A DNA stretch of 64,000 nt, from positions 1-64,000 of the forward strand of contig JAGOZU010000005.1 of NCBI GenBank assembly GCA_018058545.1. The letters run 5' to 3'. Position 1 is the first letter of the stretch. Every line of letters begins with the position of its first letter. The position numbers were made by a program, and so were the translations under genes. This document shows positions 20,347 through 28,504 of this stretch, in pieces. Source of the stretch: Promineifilum sp. (lineage in GTDB: Bacteria; Chloroflexota; Anaerolineae; Promineifilales; Promineifilaceae). Below the pieces are notes generated by a model. It saw nothing but the letters and a program-made list of their open reading frames with translations, had not been told where the DNA came from and did not search any database.

Positions 20347-21576
20347 TTATCCTTCCAGCAACAACGCCTCCGGGTCTTCCATCAGCTCTTTCACTCGCAC
20401 CAGGAACTGGACTGCCTCGCGGCCGTCGACGATCCGGTGATCGTAGCTAAGGGCTACGTACATCATCGAACGGATGACGACCTGGCCGTCGCGCACAACC
20501 GGCCGCTCCTGAATATTGTGCAGCCCCAGGATACCCACTTGAGGCGGGTTGAGGATGGGCGTGCTTAGCATTGAGCCGAAGATGCCGCCGTTGGTGATCG
20601 TGAATGATCCGCCGCGCAGATCTTCCAGCGACAGAGTGCCTTCCCGGGATTTGACGGCAAAGTCTCGCACCTCTGTCTCGATTGCTGCGAATGATCGGCG
20701 ATCGGCATCGCGAATGACCGGCACGACCAGGCCGTCTTCGGCGCCGACGGCGATGCCGATGTCGTAATAATGTTTCAACACCATCTCGTCGCCCTGAATC
20801 TCGGCGTTGAGACGCGGAAAGGCCTTCAGCGCGCCGATGACCGCCTTCACGAAGAAGGACGTGAATCCCAGCTTGACGTCGTGACGCTTGACGAATTCTT
20901 CCTGCCGCCGCTTCCGCAGGTCCATCACCGGGCCCATGTCGATCTCGTTGAATGTCGTCAGCATGGCCGCGGTGTGCTGGGCCTCCACCAGGCGCGCGGC
21001 GATGGTGCGGCGGCGACGCGACATGCGAACGCGCTCCTCACGGCCGTCATCCCCGGTGGACGATAACAGAGACGGCGGTGGTGGTGGCGGCGGCGCTACG
21101 GCCCGGACGAGCGAAGGCGTTGGTTCCTCTTTTGTTTCCACTCGCGTGGCGATGTCCTGTTTGGTAACGCGACCGCCAGCCCCACTGCCGGTCACCTGGC
21201 TCAGATCGACACCCTCGGCCTCGGCCATACGCCGCGCGACGGGTGTCGCCTTCTCTTTTTCAGGTGTGCTCGTCCCTTCTTCCACTACGGAAGGAGAGGT
21301 TGCGTGTGTCTCAACCTGATGGGAGGCCGATGAAGCTCCATTGGCGTCGATCACGCCCAATACGTCGCCGATATGCACGTCGCTGCCTGCGGGTTGCAGG
21401 ATCCTCGTCACGGCGCCGGCGGCCGTGGCCCCGACCTCGACATCGACCTTATCCGTCTCCAACTCCACGACGACGTCACCGATCTTCACCGTGTCGCCGA
21501 CTTTCACGCGCCATTCGCCGACCGTCGCCTCGACGACTGATTCACCCAGCTCGGGCACAACAATTTCTGTAGTCAT
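20347..21576 (-). CDS. sucB: Dihydrolipoyl succinyltransferase (2-oxoglutarate dehydrogenase E2)
   Basis: This is the E2 core of 2-oxoglutarate dehydrogenase, which moves succinyl groups from lipoate to CoA in the TCA cycle. The 409-residue protein has a lipoyl domain with the modified Lys in [11 protein letters not shown], an E3-binding domain ([19 protein letters not shown]...[11 protein letters not shown]), a Pro-rich linker and a catalytic domain with the active-site [12 protein letters not shown] near the end. The first codon overlaps the sucA stop by 4 nt. Pairing with an E1 of the SucA type, not with a pyruvate dehydrogenase E1, fixes the assignment. The E3 (lipoamide dehydrogenase) gene is not in the window. 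Confidence 0.95.
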   Translation of the reverse strand: MTTEIVVPELGESVVEATVGEWRVKVGDTVKIGDVVVELETDKVDVEVGATAAGAVTRILQPAGSDVHIGDVLGVIDANGASSASHQVETHATSPSVVEEGTSTPEKEKATPVARRMAEAEGVDLSQVTGSGAGGRVTKQDIATRVETKEEPTPSLVRAVAPPPPPPPSLLSSTGDDGREERVRMSRRRRTIAARLVEAQHTAAMLTTFNEIDMGPVMDLRKRRQEEFVKRHDVKLGFTSFFVKAVIGALKAFPRLNAEIQGDEMVLKHYYDIGIAVGAEDGLVVPVIRDADRRSFAAIETEVRDFAVKSREGTLSLEDLRGGSFTITNGGIFGSMLSTPILNPPQVGILGLHNIQERPVVRDGQVVIRSMMYVALSYDHRIVDGREAVQFLVRVKELMEDPEALLLEG

Positions 21577-24401
21577 TCGTTTATTACCTCTTGGGGAAGC
21601 TCATAGGCCCGATCCAGCAGAGTCGTTTGATGCATCATGTGCATGCTCATTGAGCCTTCGGCCGGGCTGGCTCGACGCGGCCGAGAAACAAGAATTAGCG
21701 GCAATCGACCGTCAAGCAGTCGTTGCAGCCGCTGACTGATTGAGTCCCATCCTCCGGCGTTAGCCGGCTCTTCCTGCAGCCAGACAACCTCGGCCGCATT
21801 GGGGTAGCCGGCGATGATGGCTGCGATTTCGTCCGTGGGGAGCGGATATAGCTGCTCCACACGCACCAGGGCGATATCAGTTCGCTCCTTGCGCCGGGGG
21901 TCACTGATCATATCGATATAGATTTTACCACTGCACAGGATGATCCGCCGGACCTCAGTGCTATTCTGCATAGCCTGTGCGTCGTCAATTGCGGGCTGCC
22001 AGCTTCCCTCGGCCAGTTCGCGCAGGGATGAGTATACTTTTGGATTCCTGAGCAAACTCTTGGGCGTCAGAACTACCAGCGGCAGCGGGTCGGTCTTCAG
22101 CAAGGCGGCCTGGCGGCGGAGCAGATGGAAATATTGCGCCGCCGTGGTGGCGTTAGCGATGCGGATATTCGTCTCGGCCGCTAGCTGGAGGAAACGCTCC
22201 GGCCGGCCGGTTGAATGATCCGGTCCCTGGCCTTCGTGGCCGTGGGGTAACAGCAACACCAGCGAGGAAGTCTGCTCCCATTTGGCGTTGCCGGAGACAA
22301 CGAACTCATCGATGACGGCTTGCGCGGTGTTGGCGAAGTCGCCGTATTGCGCCTCCCAAACCACCAGTCGGTCGGGGCACTGAACCGTATAGCCATATTC
22401 GAAGCCGATGGTTGCGGCTTCCGACAGCGGACTGTTGCGCACCTCGAAGGCGGCTTGGGCGTGGGGGATGTTTTGCAGAGGAACGTAGATCGATCCCGTG
22501 CTTTCATCGCGTAACAACGCGTGACGCTGACTGAAGGTGCCGCGCTCTACGTCTTCGCCAGTCAGGCGAATGGCCGTGCCGTCCACCAGGATGGTAGCCA
22601 TCGCCAACGCTTCGGCCGTAGCCCAGTCGACTGCGACAGCATCAGGATCGGCCGAGGCTTCCCGACGTCGTTCCAGTGTGCGGGCCAGCTTCTTGTTGAG
22701 TTGAAAGCCGTTGGGAAGCGCGAGGAGAGCCTCATTCAGTTCGACCAGAAGATCGGCCGGGACCGACGTTCGAGCGGTGCGGGCAGCTCCGCCTGGAGGC
22801 GGTGGCAGTTGTGGCTCCAAAGTGGCCGCAGGCTCATCGGGCAGCCCTTCAAAGATCTCGTTGAAGACATCCAGTTGCTCTTGCAGCATTTGTTCGCCCC
22901 GCCCGGGTTCGAGAAGCCCGCGTCTCTCCAGGTCGGCCGCCCAAAGCTTGCGCACGGTGGGATGCTCGTCGATCTTCGCGTACATTCGCGGTTGGGTGAA
23001 TCGTGGCTCATCTCCCTCGTTATGGCCATAACGACGGTAGCCGACAAGATCGATGACGAAGTCGGTCTGGAACTTCTCGCGATAGGCGCAGGCCAGGCGC
23101 GCCACCTCGACGCAAGCCTCGGGATCATCGGCGTTGACATGGACGATAGGGACTTTGAATCCCTTGGCCAGGTCGCTGGCATAGAGCGTGCTACGACCTT
23201 CCCATTGGGAAGTCGTGAAGCCGACCTGGTTATTGGCGATGATGTGGATCGCCCCGCCGATGCGATAGCCGCGCAGTCGTTGCAGGTTTAGTGTTTCGGC
23301 TACGATTCCTTGCCCCGGGAAAGAGGCGTCGCCGTGGATAAGGATGGGCAAGACCTCGTGAGCATCGAAGGCCGGCCGACCCGGTTTTTCCACCCGCGTC
23401 CCGGCCGCTCGAGCCATGCCCATGACTACCGGGTTGACATGCTCCAAATGGCTGGGATTAGGAGCCATCGTCACGACAAGATTCACCGGGCTGCCTTCAT
23501 TCATGGAGCGAATTGCTCCGGCGTGATACTTCACATCGCCTGTCCAGCCCAGGTATTCGCGCGCGCCGTGCTCCTCGCCGACCGTGTCGCGGAACTCCTG
23601 AAAGATCTCGGCGTACGGCTTGCTAAGGATGTGAGCCAGCACGTTGAGGCGGCCGCGATGAGCCATGCCTATCAGGATATTATAGATATCGGCCTGGGCC
23701 GATTCGCCGAGCATGATGTCGAGCATGGGGACCATCATGTCCAGTCCCTCAACGGAAAAGCGTGTCTTGCCGGGAAATATGCGATGGAGAAAATGTTCCA
23801 AGGCTTCGACCTTGGTCAGCTGACGCATTAGCACTGCCGGGTCTAACGGGTCGTTAGGTGGTCTGAACCGACGACTCTCAGCTGCTTCGCGTAACCATGC
23901 GCGTTCTTCAGGTAACCGCATATGATCATAGTCATAGCCAATCGTGGAGGAGTAGATTTGCCGCAGGCGGTCGATTGCCTCGTGGGCGTTCGTCGCTCCA
24001 TCGGCCGCGGGACCGCCGATGAGAGAGGCGGGAAGCGAGGCCAGATCGGATTCGCTAATGCCGTGGGCGGATGGCTGGAGATCGGGATCGCCTGGCGGAT
24101 TGGCCAATCCCAGCGGATCGATGTTGGCAGCGAGATGACCGTATTCGCGAATGGCCGTTGCCAGGTTGATTGCACCGGTCAGTTTCTCGGTTGCCGGTAA
24201 GAGAAGTTCAGGCGCACCTGTTATCGATGTCGAGACGTGGCCGTCACCAGAGACAGGAACGTCTATGGCATCCGGAGGCCGCCAATGCTCAAACGCCGCC
24301 CGGGTGGCGGCGTCTACACTATTTGGGTCTTTTTGAAATTTCTCGTAAAGCTCAAGGACATAGCCGGCGTTCGGCCCGTGAAACTCGTGCCATAGATCCA
24401 T
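21573..24401 (-). CDS. sucA: 2-oxoglutarate dehydrogenase E1 component
   Basis: This thiamine-diphosphate enzyme decarboxylates 2-oxoglutarate and succinylates the lipoyl group of E2. The 942-residue length matches SucA. It begins [24 protein letters not shown], the segment that binds the E2/E3 complex, and contains [64 protein letters not shown] and the C-terminal [24 protein letters not shown]. It is the first gene of a two-gene operon with sucB. A TGC-TATCAT extended -10 sits 6 nt before the ATG, so the mRNA is predicted to be leaderless. Confidence 0.96.
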   Translation of the reverse strand: MDLWHEFHGPNAGYVLELYEKFQKDPNSVDAATRAAFEHWRPPDAIDVPVSGDGHVSTSITGAPELLLPATEKLTGAINLATAIREYGHLAANIDPLGLANPPGDPDLQPSAHGISESDLASLPASLIGGPAADGATNAHEAIDRLRQIYSSTIGYDYDHMRLPEERAWLREAAESRRFRPPNDPLDPAVLMRQLTKVEALEHFLHRIFPGKTRFSVEGLDMMVPMLDIMLGESAQADIYNILIGMAHRGRLNVLAHILSKPYAEIFQEFRDTVGEEHGAREYLGWTGDVKYHAGAIRSMNEGSPVNLVVTMAPNPSHLEHVNPVVMGMARAAGTRVEKPGRPAFDAHEVLPILIHGDASFPGQGIVAETLNLQRLRGYRIGGAIHIIANNQVGFTTSQWEGRSTLYASDLAKGFKVPIVHVNADDPEACVEVARLACAYREKFQTDFVIDLVGYRRYGHNEGDEPRFTQPRMYAKIDEHPTVRKLWAADLERRGLLEPGRGEQMLQEQLDVFNEIFEGLPDEPAATLEPQLPPPPGGAARTARTSVPADLLVELNEALLALPNGFQLNKKLARTLERRREASADPDAVAVDWATAEALAMATILVDGTAIRLTGEDVERGTFSQRHALLRDESTGSIYVPLQNIPHAQAAFEVRNSPLSEAATIGFEYGYTVQCPDRLVVWEAQYGDFANTAQAVIDEFVVSGNAKWEQTSSLVLLLPHGHEGQGPDHSTGRPERFLQLAAETNIRIANATTAAQYFHLLRRQAALLKTDPLPLVVLTPKSLLRNPKVYSSLRELAEGSWQPAIDDAQAMQNSTEVRRIILCSGKIYIDMISDPRRKERTDIALVRVEQLYPLPTDEIAAIIAGYPNAAEVVWLQEEPANAGGWDSISQRLQRLLDGRLPLILVSRPRRASPAEGSMSMHMMHQTTLLDRAYELPQEVINE

Positions 24402-24407
24402 GAGAGG

Positions 24408-24416
24408 ATGATAGCA
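24408..24416 (-). promoter_or_regulatory. Extended -10 of the sucAB operon
   Basis: Read on the minus strand, TGC-TATCAT is followed by 6 nt and then the sucA ATG. No -35 is seen, as expected for an extended -10. It predicts a leaderless sucA transcript. Confidence 0.55.
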
Positions 24417-24475
24417 AGTTTTCCAGAGGCGGCCACCACATTTCTAGGCCGCATACTTGCCCATATAGTGTGGGT

Positions 24476-24703
24476 TCAGTTTGTGCTGATGCCTACCCAG
24501 AAATGGTGGGGGAGAACCGTGCAGGTCCTTTCGATTTTCACTGGGCCGACCCTTTTTTCATCCTCGGTAAACGAGGCGGTGTTGACGAGACACAGATCGG
24601 GCGTATCGCCGTACTTTTGACGGTAATAATCGACTGCTCGTTCAACTTTCTCATCGAAGGCGCGTCGAGTGTCAGCATCGAACCAAAGCATTCCAGTTTT
24701 CAT
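24476..24703 (-). CDS. Small 75-residue protein in the LexA/FtsK-like cassette
   Basis: I do not recognise a named family. The protein begins MKTGMLWFDADTRRAFDEKV, continues with an amphipathic helix and YYRQKYGDTPDLCLVN, and ends in KIERTCTVLPHHFWVGIST. It has no signal peptide or membrane segment and looks like a compact alpha/beta domain. The start is ATG 24703 with a GTGAGGAAC ribosome-binding site; a GTG four codons upstream is less likely. It lies 47 bp after the stop of the FtsK-like gene on the same strand and is probably in the same SOS-controlled transcript. A nucleic-acid or FtsK-linked role is only a guess from context. Confidence 0.68.
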   Translation of the reverse strand: MKTGMLWFDADTRRAFDEKVERAVDYYRQKYGDTPDLCLVNTASFTEDEKRVGPVKIERTCTVLPHHFWVGISTN

Positions 24704-24740
24704 GATGTTCCTCACTTCTTATGCCGGGTTCCAATCTCTT

Positions 24741-24760
24741 CAGCAGGTATTTACCTGCTG
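24741..24760 (-). repeat. Perfect intercistronic inverted repeat at the end of the FtsK-like gene
   Basis: CAGCAGGTA (24741-24749) and TACCTGCTG (24752-24760) form a 9-bp perfect hairpin that includes the TAA stop at 24751-24753. Outer CCGGG/CCCGG arms near 24724 and 24764 could extend it. No U-tract follows on the minus strand, so it is more likely an RNA stability or processing element, or a protein-binding palindrome, than a terminator. Confidence 0.55.
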
Positions 24761-25962
24761 ATGCCCGGGATGATGTTCGTTTTATCTTCCTGAATATCAA
24801 TATCGCCTTCACGAACTTTGAACGTGCACGCTTTTTGTGATTGCAGTTTTAATCGCGGCCGATCGCTAAAGGAACGTGCCAATAGCCGGGGGGATTGCGC
24901 TTCAATCAACCTGGAGAGTTTTAAGTGCAAATCGTAATCGCCGATGTAGGCAGCCTGGAAATAGCGGACTTCCTCACCGGTGACGGACAGGAAATCGCCC
25001 GAACCTTGGAGGAGCAATGCATTGTCCACTGCAACTCCGACTAATCTCCTCATGGCGACAACGTCGCCTGATCGCCCGACAATGTGCCTTGTAACCCCGG
25101 CGCGGATGATCGATTCAAGACCGGGATGGTCAATCCTGTCAGTGGCCATCACCAGATGAATGCCTGCCCGGTTGCCATATTGAAGCAAGCGCAGCAAATC
25201 ATCCCTTGCTTCATGATCCGCGCTTTCAAGATAAGTCAGGACATGGTCGATGAGCACGACGATATGCGGCAATCGGACCCGTTCGCGCCAGCGGTAAGTC
25301 ATCTCCTCTGCTAAAAAATGGATGATGTTTTCGCATGCCTCAATACCCAGTGAAGGATCGGTTAGCATGTGAGGTAAATATGCCAGGGGCAATAAGGATG
25401 AGGGCCGGGCAGATTTGCCCACCTCGGCCGGGTCCATGATTTGAAGCTGACAATCGGCCTGACGGTTGGTCAGGGCAAATCCAACGCCAATGGTTCGCAG
25501 AAGCGAGGTCTTGCCTGCACCACGCTCCCCGGAAATTAGAATATGACCGGCATCCGGAAATCCGGCAATTGGTGATAACGACAAATCCATTGGATCATCG
25601 CTTCCGGTCAACCCGATGGGAATGGTGAGAAAAGGGATATTAGGCGTGGACGCCAGCAATTCAAGTAGCGGTACAGGGGCAACATCGGGTTGAGGCAGGT
25701 GCAGTTGCCAGCGTCCGCTTTCTTTTCTTAACGAAATATTGCTGACTCCCAGTGCTCTCAGCAGATCATCCTTCAGATTACCGGCAAGTTCCAATCCAGT
25801 GACGAGTCGAGTTTGTAGGTCAAAACTGGTAACATGTGACCTGACCGAACCACCGGATACTGTGGCCGGGATTTGATGTTGTTCGAGTACCCGGTTTATT
25901 CGTTGGGTTTGGATTTCCAGTTGATGGCGCAAGATCGCCTCCGATTGTGATTTTCCTTCCAT
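24751..25962 (-). CDS. FtsK/SpoIIIE-core-like ATPase under LexA control, altered Walker B
   Basis: This 403-residue protein matches the FtsK motor core without membrane segments or the C-terminal gamma domain. Residues 30-105 resemble the FtsK alpha domain (SHVTSFDLQTRLVTGLEL, then KDDLLRALGVSNISLRK). The RecA fold has Walker A GERGAGKT at 145-152, a Walker B strand IVVLIDHVLTYL near 234, NRAGIHLVMATDRID (FtsK ATQRP region) and GSGDFLSVTGEEVRYFQAAYI (FtsK GDMLY and exit motifs). The catalytic Walker B Glu of FtsK (IDE) is His here, so ATP hydrolysis may be weak or lost. A LexA box and -10 lie just upstream. It is followed by the 75-aa gene. Role: probably a DNA-bound motor or scaffold acting after DNA damage; this is inference. 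Confidence 0.8.
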   Translation of the reverse strand: MEGKSQSEAILRHQLEIQTQRINRVLEQHQIPATVSGGSVRSHVTSFDLQTRLVTGLELAGNLKDDLLRALGVSNISLRKESGRWQLHLPQPDVAPVPLLELLASTPNIPFLTIPIGLTGSDDPMDLSLSPIAGFPDAGHILISGERGAGKTSLLRTIGVGFALTNRQADCQLQIMDPAEVGKSARPSSLLPLAYLPHMLTDPSLGIEACENIIHFLAEEMTYRWRERVRLPHIVVLIDHVLTYLESADHEARDDLLRLLQYGNRAGIHLVMATDRIDHPGLESIIRAGVTRHIVGRSGDVVAMRRLVGVAVDNALLLQGSGDFLSVTGEEVRYFQAAYIGDYDLHLKLSRLIEAQSPRLLARSFSDRPRLKLQSQKACTFKVREGDIDIQEDKTNIIPGISR

Positions 25963-25980
25963 GTACCGTTCCGAGCTATC

Positions 25981-26000
25981 AGTTTACGAACATATGTTCT
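25981..26000 (-). promoter_or_regulatory. LexA box and -10 of the FtsK-like gene
   Basis: CGAACATATGTTCT at 25987-26000 matches the Gram-positive LexA (SOS) box with one change in the last base. A TAAACT -10 candidate (minus strand, 25981-25986) touches it, 18 nt before the ATG at 25962. Bound LexA would cover the spacer between -35 and -10, so the gene should be induced by DNA damage. Confidence 0.78.
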
Positions 26001-26011
26001 TATCTGGTGAG

Positions 26012-26040
26012 GAAAAAAAGGCGACCTCTTAAGATCGCCT
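26012..26040 (-). terminator. Rho-independent terminator of lexA
   Basis: On the minus strand the stem AGGCGA/TCGCCT (arms at 26035-26040 and 26019-26024) is followed by seven U residues (26013-26019). It lies 18 bp after the lexA stop and separates lexA from the FtsK-like gene, so each has its own LexA-controlled promoter. Confidence 0.88.
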
Positions 26041-26058
26041 CAGTTAATTGCATTCAGG

Positions 26059-26736
26059 TCAATGTGTCTGCCGCAGCACCATTAACACCCGTCCCTGAAT
26101 TTGAACTTCGGCCGGATCGACGTAGATGGCGTCCATCGTCGGATTGGCTGGTTGCAGCCTAATCTTCTTGCCTTCGTTGTAGAAGTGCTTGAGGGTGGTC
26201 GTGTCGTTTCGTAGCCAGACGGCGACCATATCACCGTTGCGGGCCTCATATTGGGGTTTGAGGATGACGATATCTCCGTCGTTGACCATAGCGTCGATCA
26301 TCGAATCGCCTCGGACTCGCAGAGCGAACAGGCCCTCGGGTTTTTCAGATAGCATCGAACGGCTCAACTCGACGGCGTCTTCTTCATCGTAAGTGGGGAA
26401 GGTCGTCACCGGAAGACCGGCGACGATGTCGCCGGCTAAGGGGATTCTGACGAGACGGTCGATGGCATCCCGGATAGAAGTGGCCGCGATGCCGAGTGAC
26501 AGGCCGTATTGCCTGGCTTTTTGTGTCAGGCGAAGACCGCGGGAGACATCGGGATCTCGGTCGAGATAGCCTTTATCTTCCAGTTTGCCGAGATTATAAT
26601 TCACGACAGAGGTAGAATTGATGCCGACAGCCTTGCCAATCTCGCGGATTGTTGGCGGGCGGCCATTTTCATCCATGTAACCGCTCGTGAACTCCAGGAT
26701 ATTCTGCTGGCGTTTGGATAATGGCTTTTCGCTCAT
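26059..26736 (-). CDS. lexA: SOS repressor LexA
   Basis: LexA represses DNA-damage genes and cleaves itself when activated by RecA filaments. The 225-residue protein has an N-terminal winged helix (LSKRQQNILEFTSGYMDENG...PTIREIGKAVGIN), the cleavage site Ala106-Gly107 in DIVAGLPV, the nucleophile Ser145 in VRGDSMIDAM and the general-base Lys183 in TTTLKHFY. All catalytic residues are present. GGAGT precedes the ATG. A perfect LexA box lies within its own promoter (negative feedback). The gene is divergent from ggt and ends in a strong terminator. Confidence 0.97.
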   Translation of the reverse strand: MSEKPLSKRQQNILEFTSGYMDENGRPPTIREIGKAVGINSTSVVNYNLGKLEDKGYLDRDPDVSRGLRLTQKARQYGLSLGIAATSIRDAIDRLVRIPLAGDIVAGLPVTTFPTYDEEDAVELSRSMLSEKPEGLFALRVRGDSMIDAMVNDGDIVILKPQYEARNGDMVAVWLRNDTTTLKHFYNEGKKIRLQPANPTMDAIYVDPAEVQIQGRVLMVLRQTH

Positions 26737-26803
26737 GTATTCTACTCCTTTTGTCCAAGCGGTAGGTACCGGTCAGGGATCAGGAATCCGCTCATTTGTT
26801 CGG

Positions 26804-26833
26804 AGTATAACACGAACACATGTTCGCTGTCAA
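26804..26833 (-). promoter_or_regulatory. lexA promoter with perfect LexA operator
   Basis: On the minus strand TTGACA (26828-26833) and TATACT (26804-26809) are 18 bp apart. The palindrome CGAACACATGTTCG at 26813-26826 fills this spacer, so LexA binding would block RNA polymerase. The operator is also 21 bp upstream of the divergent ggt start and might affect that gene. A TTGTTCGG half-site lies just downstream near 26797. Confidence 0.9.
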
Positions 26834-26847
26834 GGGGTTTAAAAATA

Positions 26848-28455
26848 ATGAAATATTCCGATTATTCTTTTCCTTCAAGGCGATCGGCTGTTGTGGCCCG
26901 GCACGGGATGGTGGCCACGAGCCAGCCGCTGGCGGCTCAGGCCGGGCTGGATGTCCTGAAGGCAGGGGGCAATGCTATTGATGCAGCCGTGGCCACGGTG
27001 GCAACCCTATGTGTGGTGGAGCCTTGCTCAACGGGAATTGGCGGAGATGCCTTCGCTCTCATTTGGTCCGCGAAAGAGGGACGTCTGTTTGGACTGAATG
27101 CTAGTGGGCCGGCTCCGTCGGCACTGACCGCTGATTATTTGCGCAAGAGAGGTTACTCATCGATTCCGGTTCATGGTGGTTTGCCGGTTACCGTTCCCGG
27201 CAGCCTGCGAGGCTGGCAATTGGCGTTGGAGCGATTCGGTTTGATGGGGCTGGATACGCTATTGGCACGGCCGATCGATTACGCTCGTCAGGGATTTCCG
27301 GTCAGCCCTGTCATTGCTGCGGCCTGGCGGAAATCGCAGGAACTTCTCAGCCGGCTGCCGGATTCGCGGCGAGTGTGGTTGCCCGGCGGCCGTGCACCTC
27401 GTTCTACTGAGGTGTTTAGTAACCCTGAATTTGCCACCACGCTGGAGGCTCTGGCCGATAAAGGTTACGACGCATTCTATTTCGGCGACATCGCGGCCCA
27501 GATCGTTGCTGCCGTGAGTGCTGACGACGGCGTGCTGAGCGAGGAAGACCTGTCAGCTTATCGGGCCGAGTGGGTAGAGCCGATCTCCATTGACTATCGC
27601 AATGGGTTTGCCTTCCATGAGATCCCGCCCAATGGTCAGGGGCTGGCTGCACTGTTGGCGCTCAATATCGTTCGCGGCTTTGATTTGGGCCATATACCGT
27701 ATGGTTCGGCTGACTATTATCACATTCTGATCGAGGCCATGAAGCTGGGGTTTGCTGATGCCCATGCTTATATCGCCGACCCTCGTCAGGCCTATGTGCC
27801 GGTGGATAGTCTGCTGAGTGGTCGCTATACCCGTGATCGGCGAGGGCTGATTAGTGGAGATGTGGCCCTTAAGCCTCGGCCCGGTCAACCCGACAGCAAA
27901 GGCGATACTGTCTATCTGACCGTGGCTGATGAAGCCGGCAATATGGTGAGCTGGATTCAAAGCCTCTACATGGGCTTCGGTAGCGGCATTACTGCTGGGC
28001 AAACAGGCATCCAGTTGCAGAATCGGGGGGCTAATTTTTCGCTGGAGCCAGGACATCCCAACGAGGTGGCGCCAGGCAAGCGGCCGTATCATACGATTAT
28101 TCCCGGATTTATCACCCATGATGATCGCCCGTGGTCAAGTTACGGCGTCATGGGTGGCTTCATGCAGCCTCAGGGACACCTACAGGTGGGGGTTAATCTG
28201 GTCGATTTCAGCATGGACCCGCAGGCGGCATTGGACGCGCCGCGATTTAACTGGTTGCAGGGGTTGGAGGTTGCTCTGGAATCGGGGATTGGGGAGCGGG
28301 TACGCGAAAACCTTGCACGGAGGGGCCATGTGCTGCGGCCATCGAATGAACCGCTGCATTTCGGTGGAGGCCAGGTCATTCTGCGTGATCCTGATTCAGG
28401 CGTTTATATCGGCGGCAGCGAGCCACGCAATGACGGGGTGGCCGTGGGATGGTGA
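26848..28455 (+). CDS. ggt: Gamma-glutamyltransferase
   Basis: This N-terminal-nucleophile hydrolase cleaves or transfers the gamma-glutamyl group of glutathione and related peptides and matures by self-cleavage into two chains. The 535-residue protein shows ARHGMVATSQPLAAQAGLDVLKAGGNAIDAAVA, CVVEPCSTGIGGDAF, and the small-subunit start DTVYLTVADEAGN, whose Thr is the expected nucleophile. Later motifs are PGKRPYHTIIPGF and GVMGGFMQPQGHLQV. No signal peptide is evident, so a cytosolic location is possible, unlike the periplasmic E. coli enzyme. AAGGGG at 26833-26838 may act as ribosome-binding site. It shares the upstream region with lexA. Confidence 0.93.
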   Translation: MKYSDYSFPSRRSAVVARHGMVATSQPLAAQAGLDVLKAGGNAIDAAVATVATLCVVEPCSTGIGGDAFALIWSAKEGRLFGLNASGPAPSALTADYLRKRGYSSIPVHGGLPVTVPGSLRGWQLALERFGLMGLDTLLARPIDYARQGFPVSPVIAAAWRKSQELLSRLPDSRRVWLPGGRAPRSTEVFSNPEFATTLEALADKGYDAFYFGDIAAQIVAAVSADDGVLSEEDLSAYRAEWVEPISIDYRNGFAFHEIPPNGQGLAALLALNIVRGFDLGHIPYGSADYYHILIEAMKLGFADAHAYIADPRQAYVPVDSLLSGRYTRDRRGLISGDVALKPRPGQPDSKGDTVYLTVADEAGNMVSWIQSLYMGFGSGITAGQTGIQLQNRGANFSLEPGHPNEVAPGKRPYHTIIPGFITHDDRPWSSYGVMGGFMQPQGHLQVGVNLVDFSMDPQAALDAPRFNWLQGLEVALESGIGERVRENLARRGHVLRPSNEPLHFGGGQVILRDPDSGVYIGGSEPRNDGVAVGW

Positions 28456-28468
28456 TCCGGATCAAAGC

Positions 28469-28488
28469 GAGGTAGTGTGCATTACCTC
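28469..28488. terminator. Hairpin between convergent ggt and glycosidase genes
   Basis: GAGGTA (28469-28474) pairs with TACCTC (28483-28488) across an 8-nt loop in the 49-bp gap between two convergent genes. No long T-run follows on either side, so it is only a candidate bidirectional terminator. Confidence 0.4.
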
Positions 28489-28504
28489 TCTATAGATCAA
28501 CCTG

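Noticed and set aside
22521-23291. 256-codon open frame antisense to sucA
   Set aside because: It shadows the sucA coding sequence and shows no independent motif.
24570-24700. Possible plus-strand gene opposite the 75-aa protein
   Set aside because: The minus-strand frame has a ribosome-binding site and a compact protein-like sequence; the plus frame has neither.
26796-26803. TTGTTCGG near the lexA -10 as a second full LexA box
   Set aside because: Only one half of the palindrome is present, so it is kept as a half-site at most.
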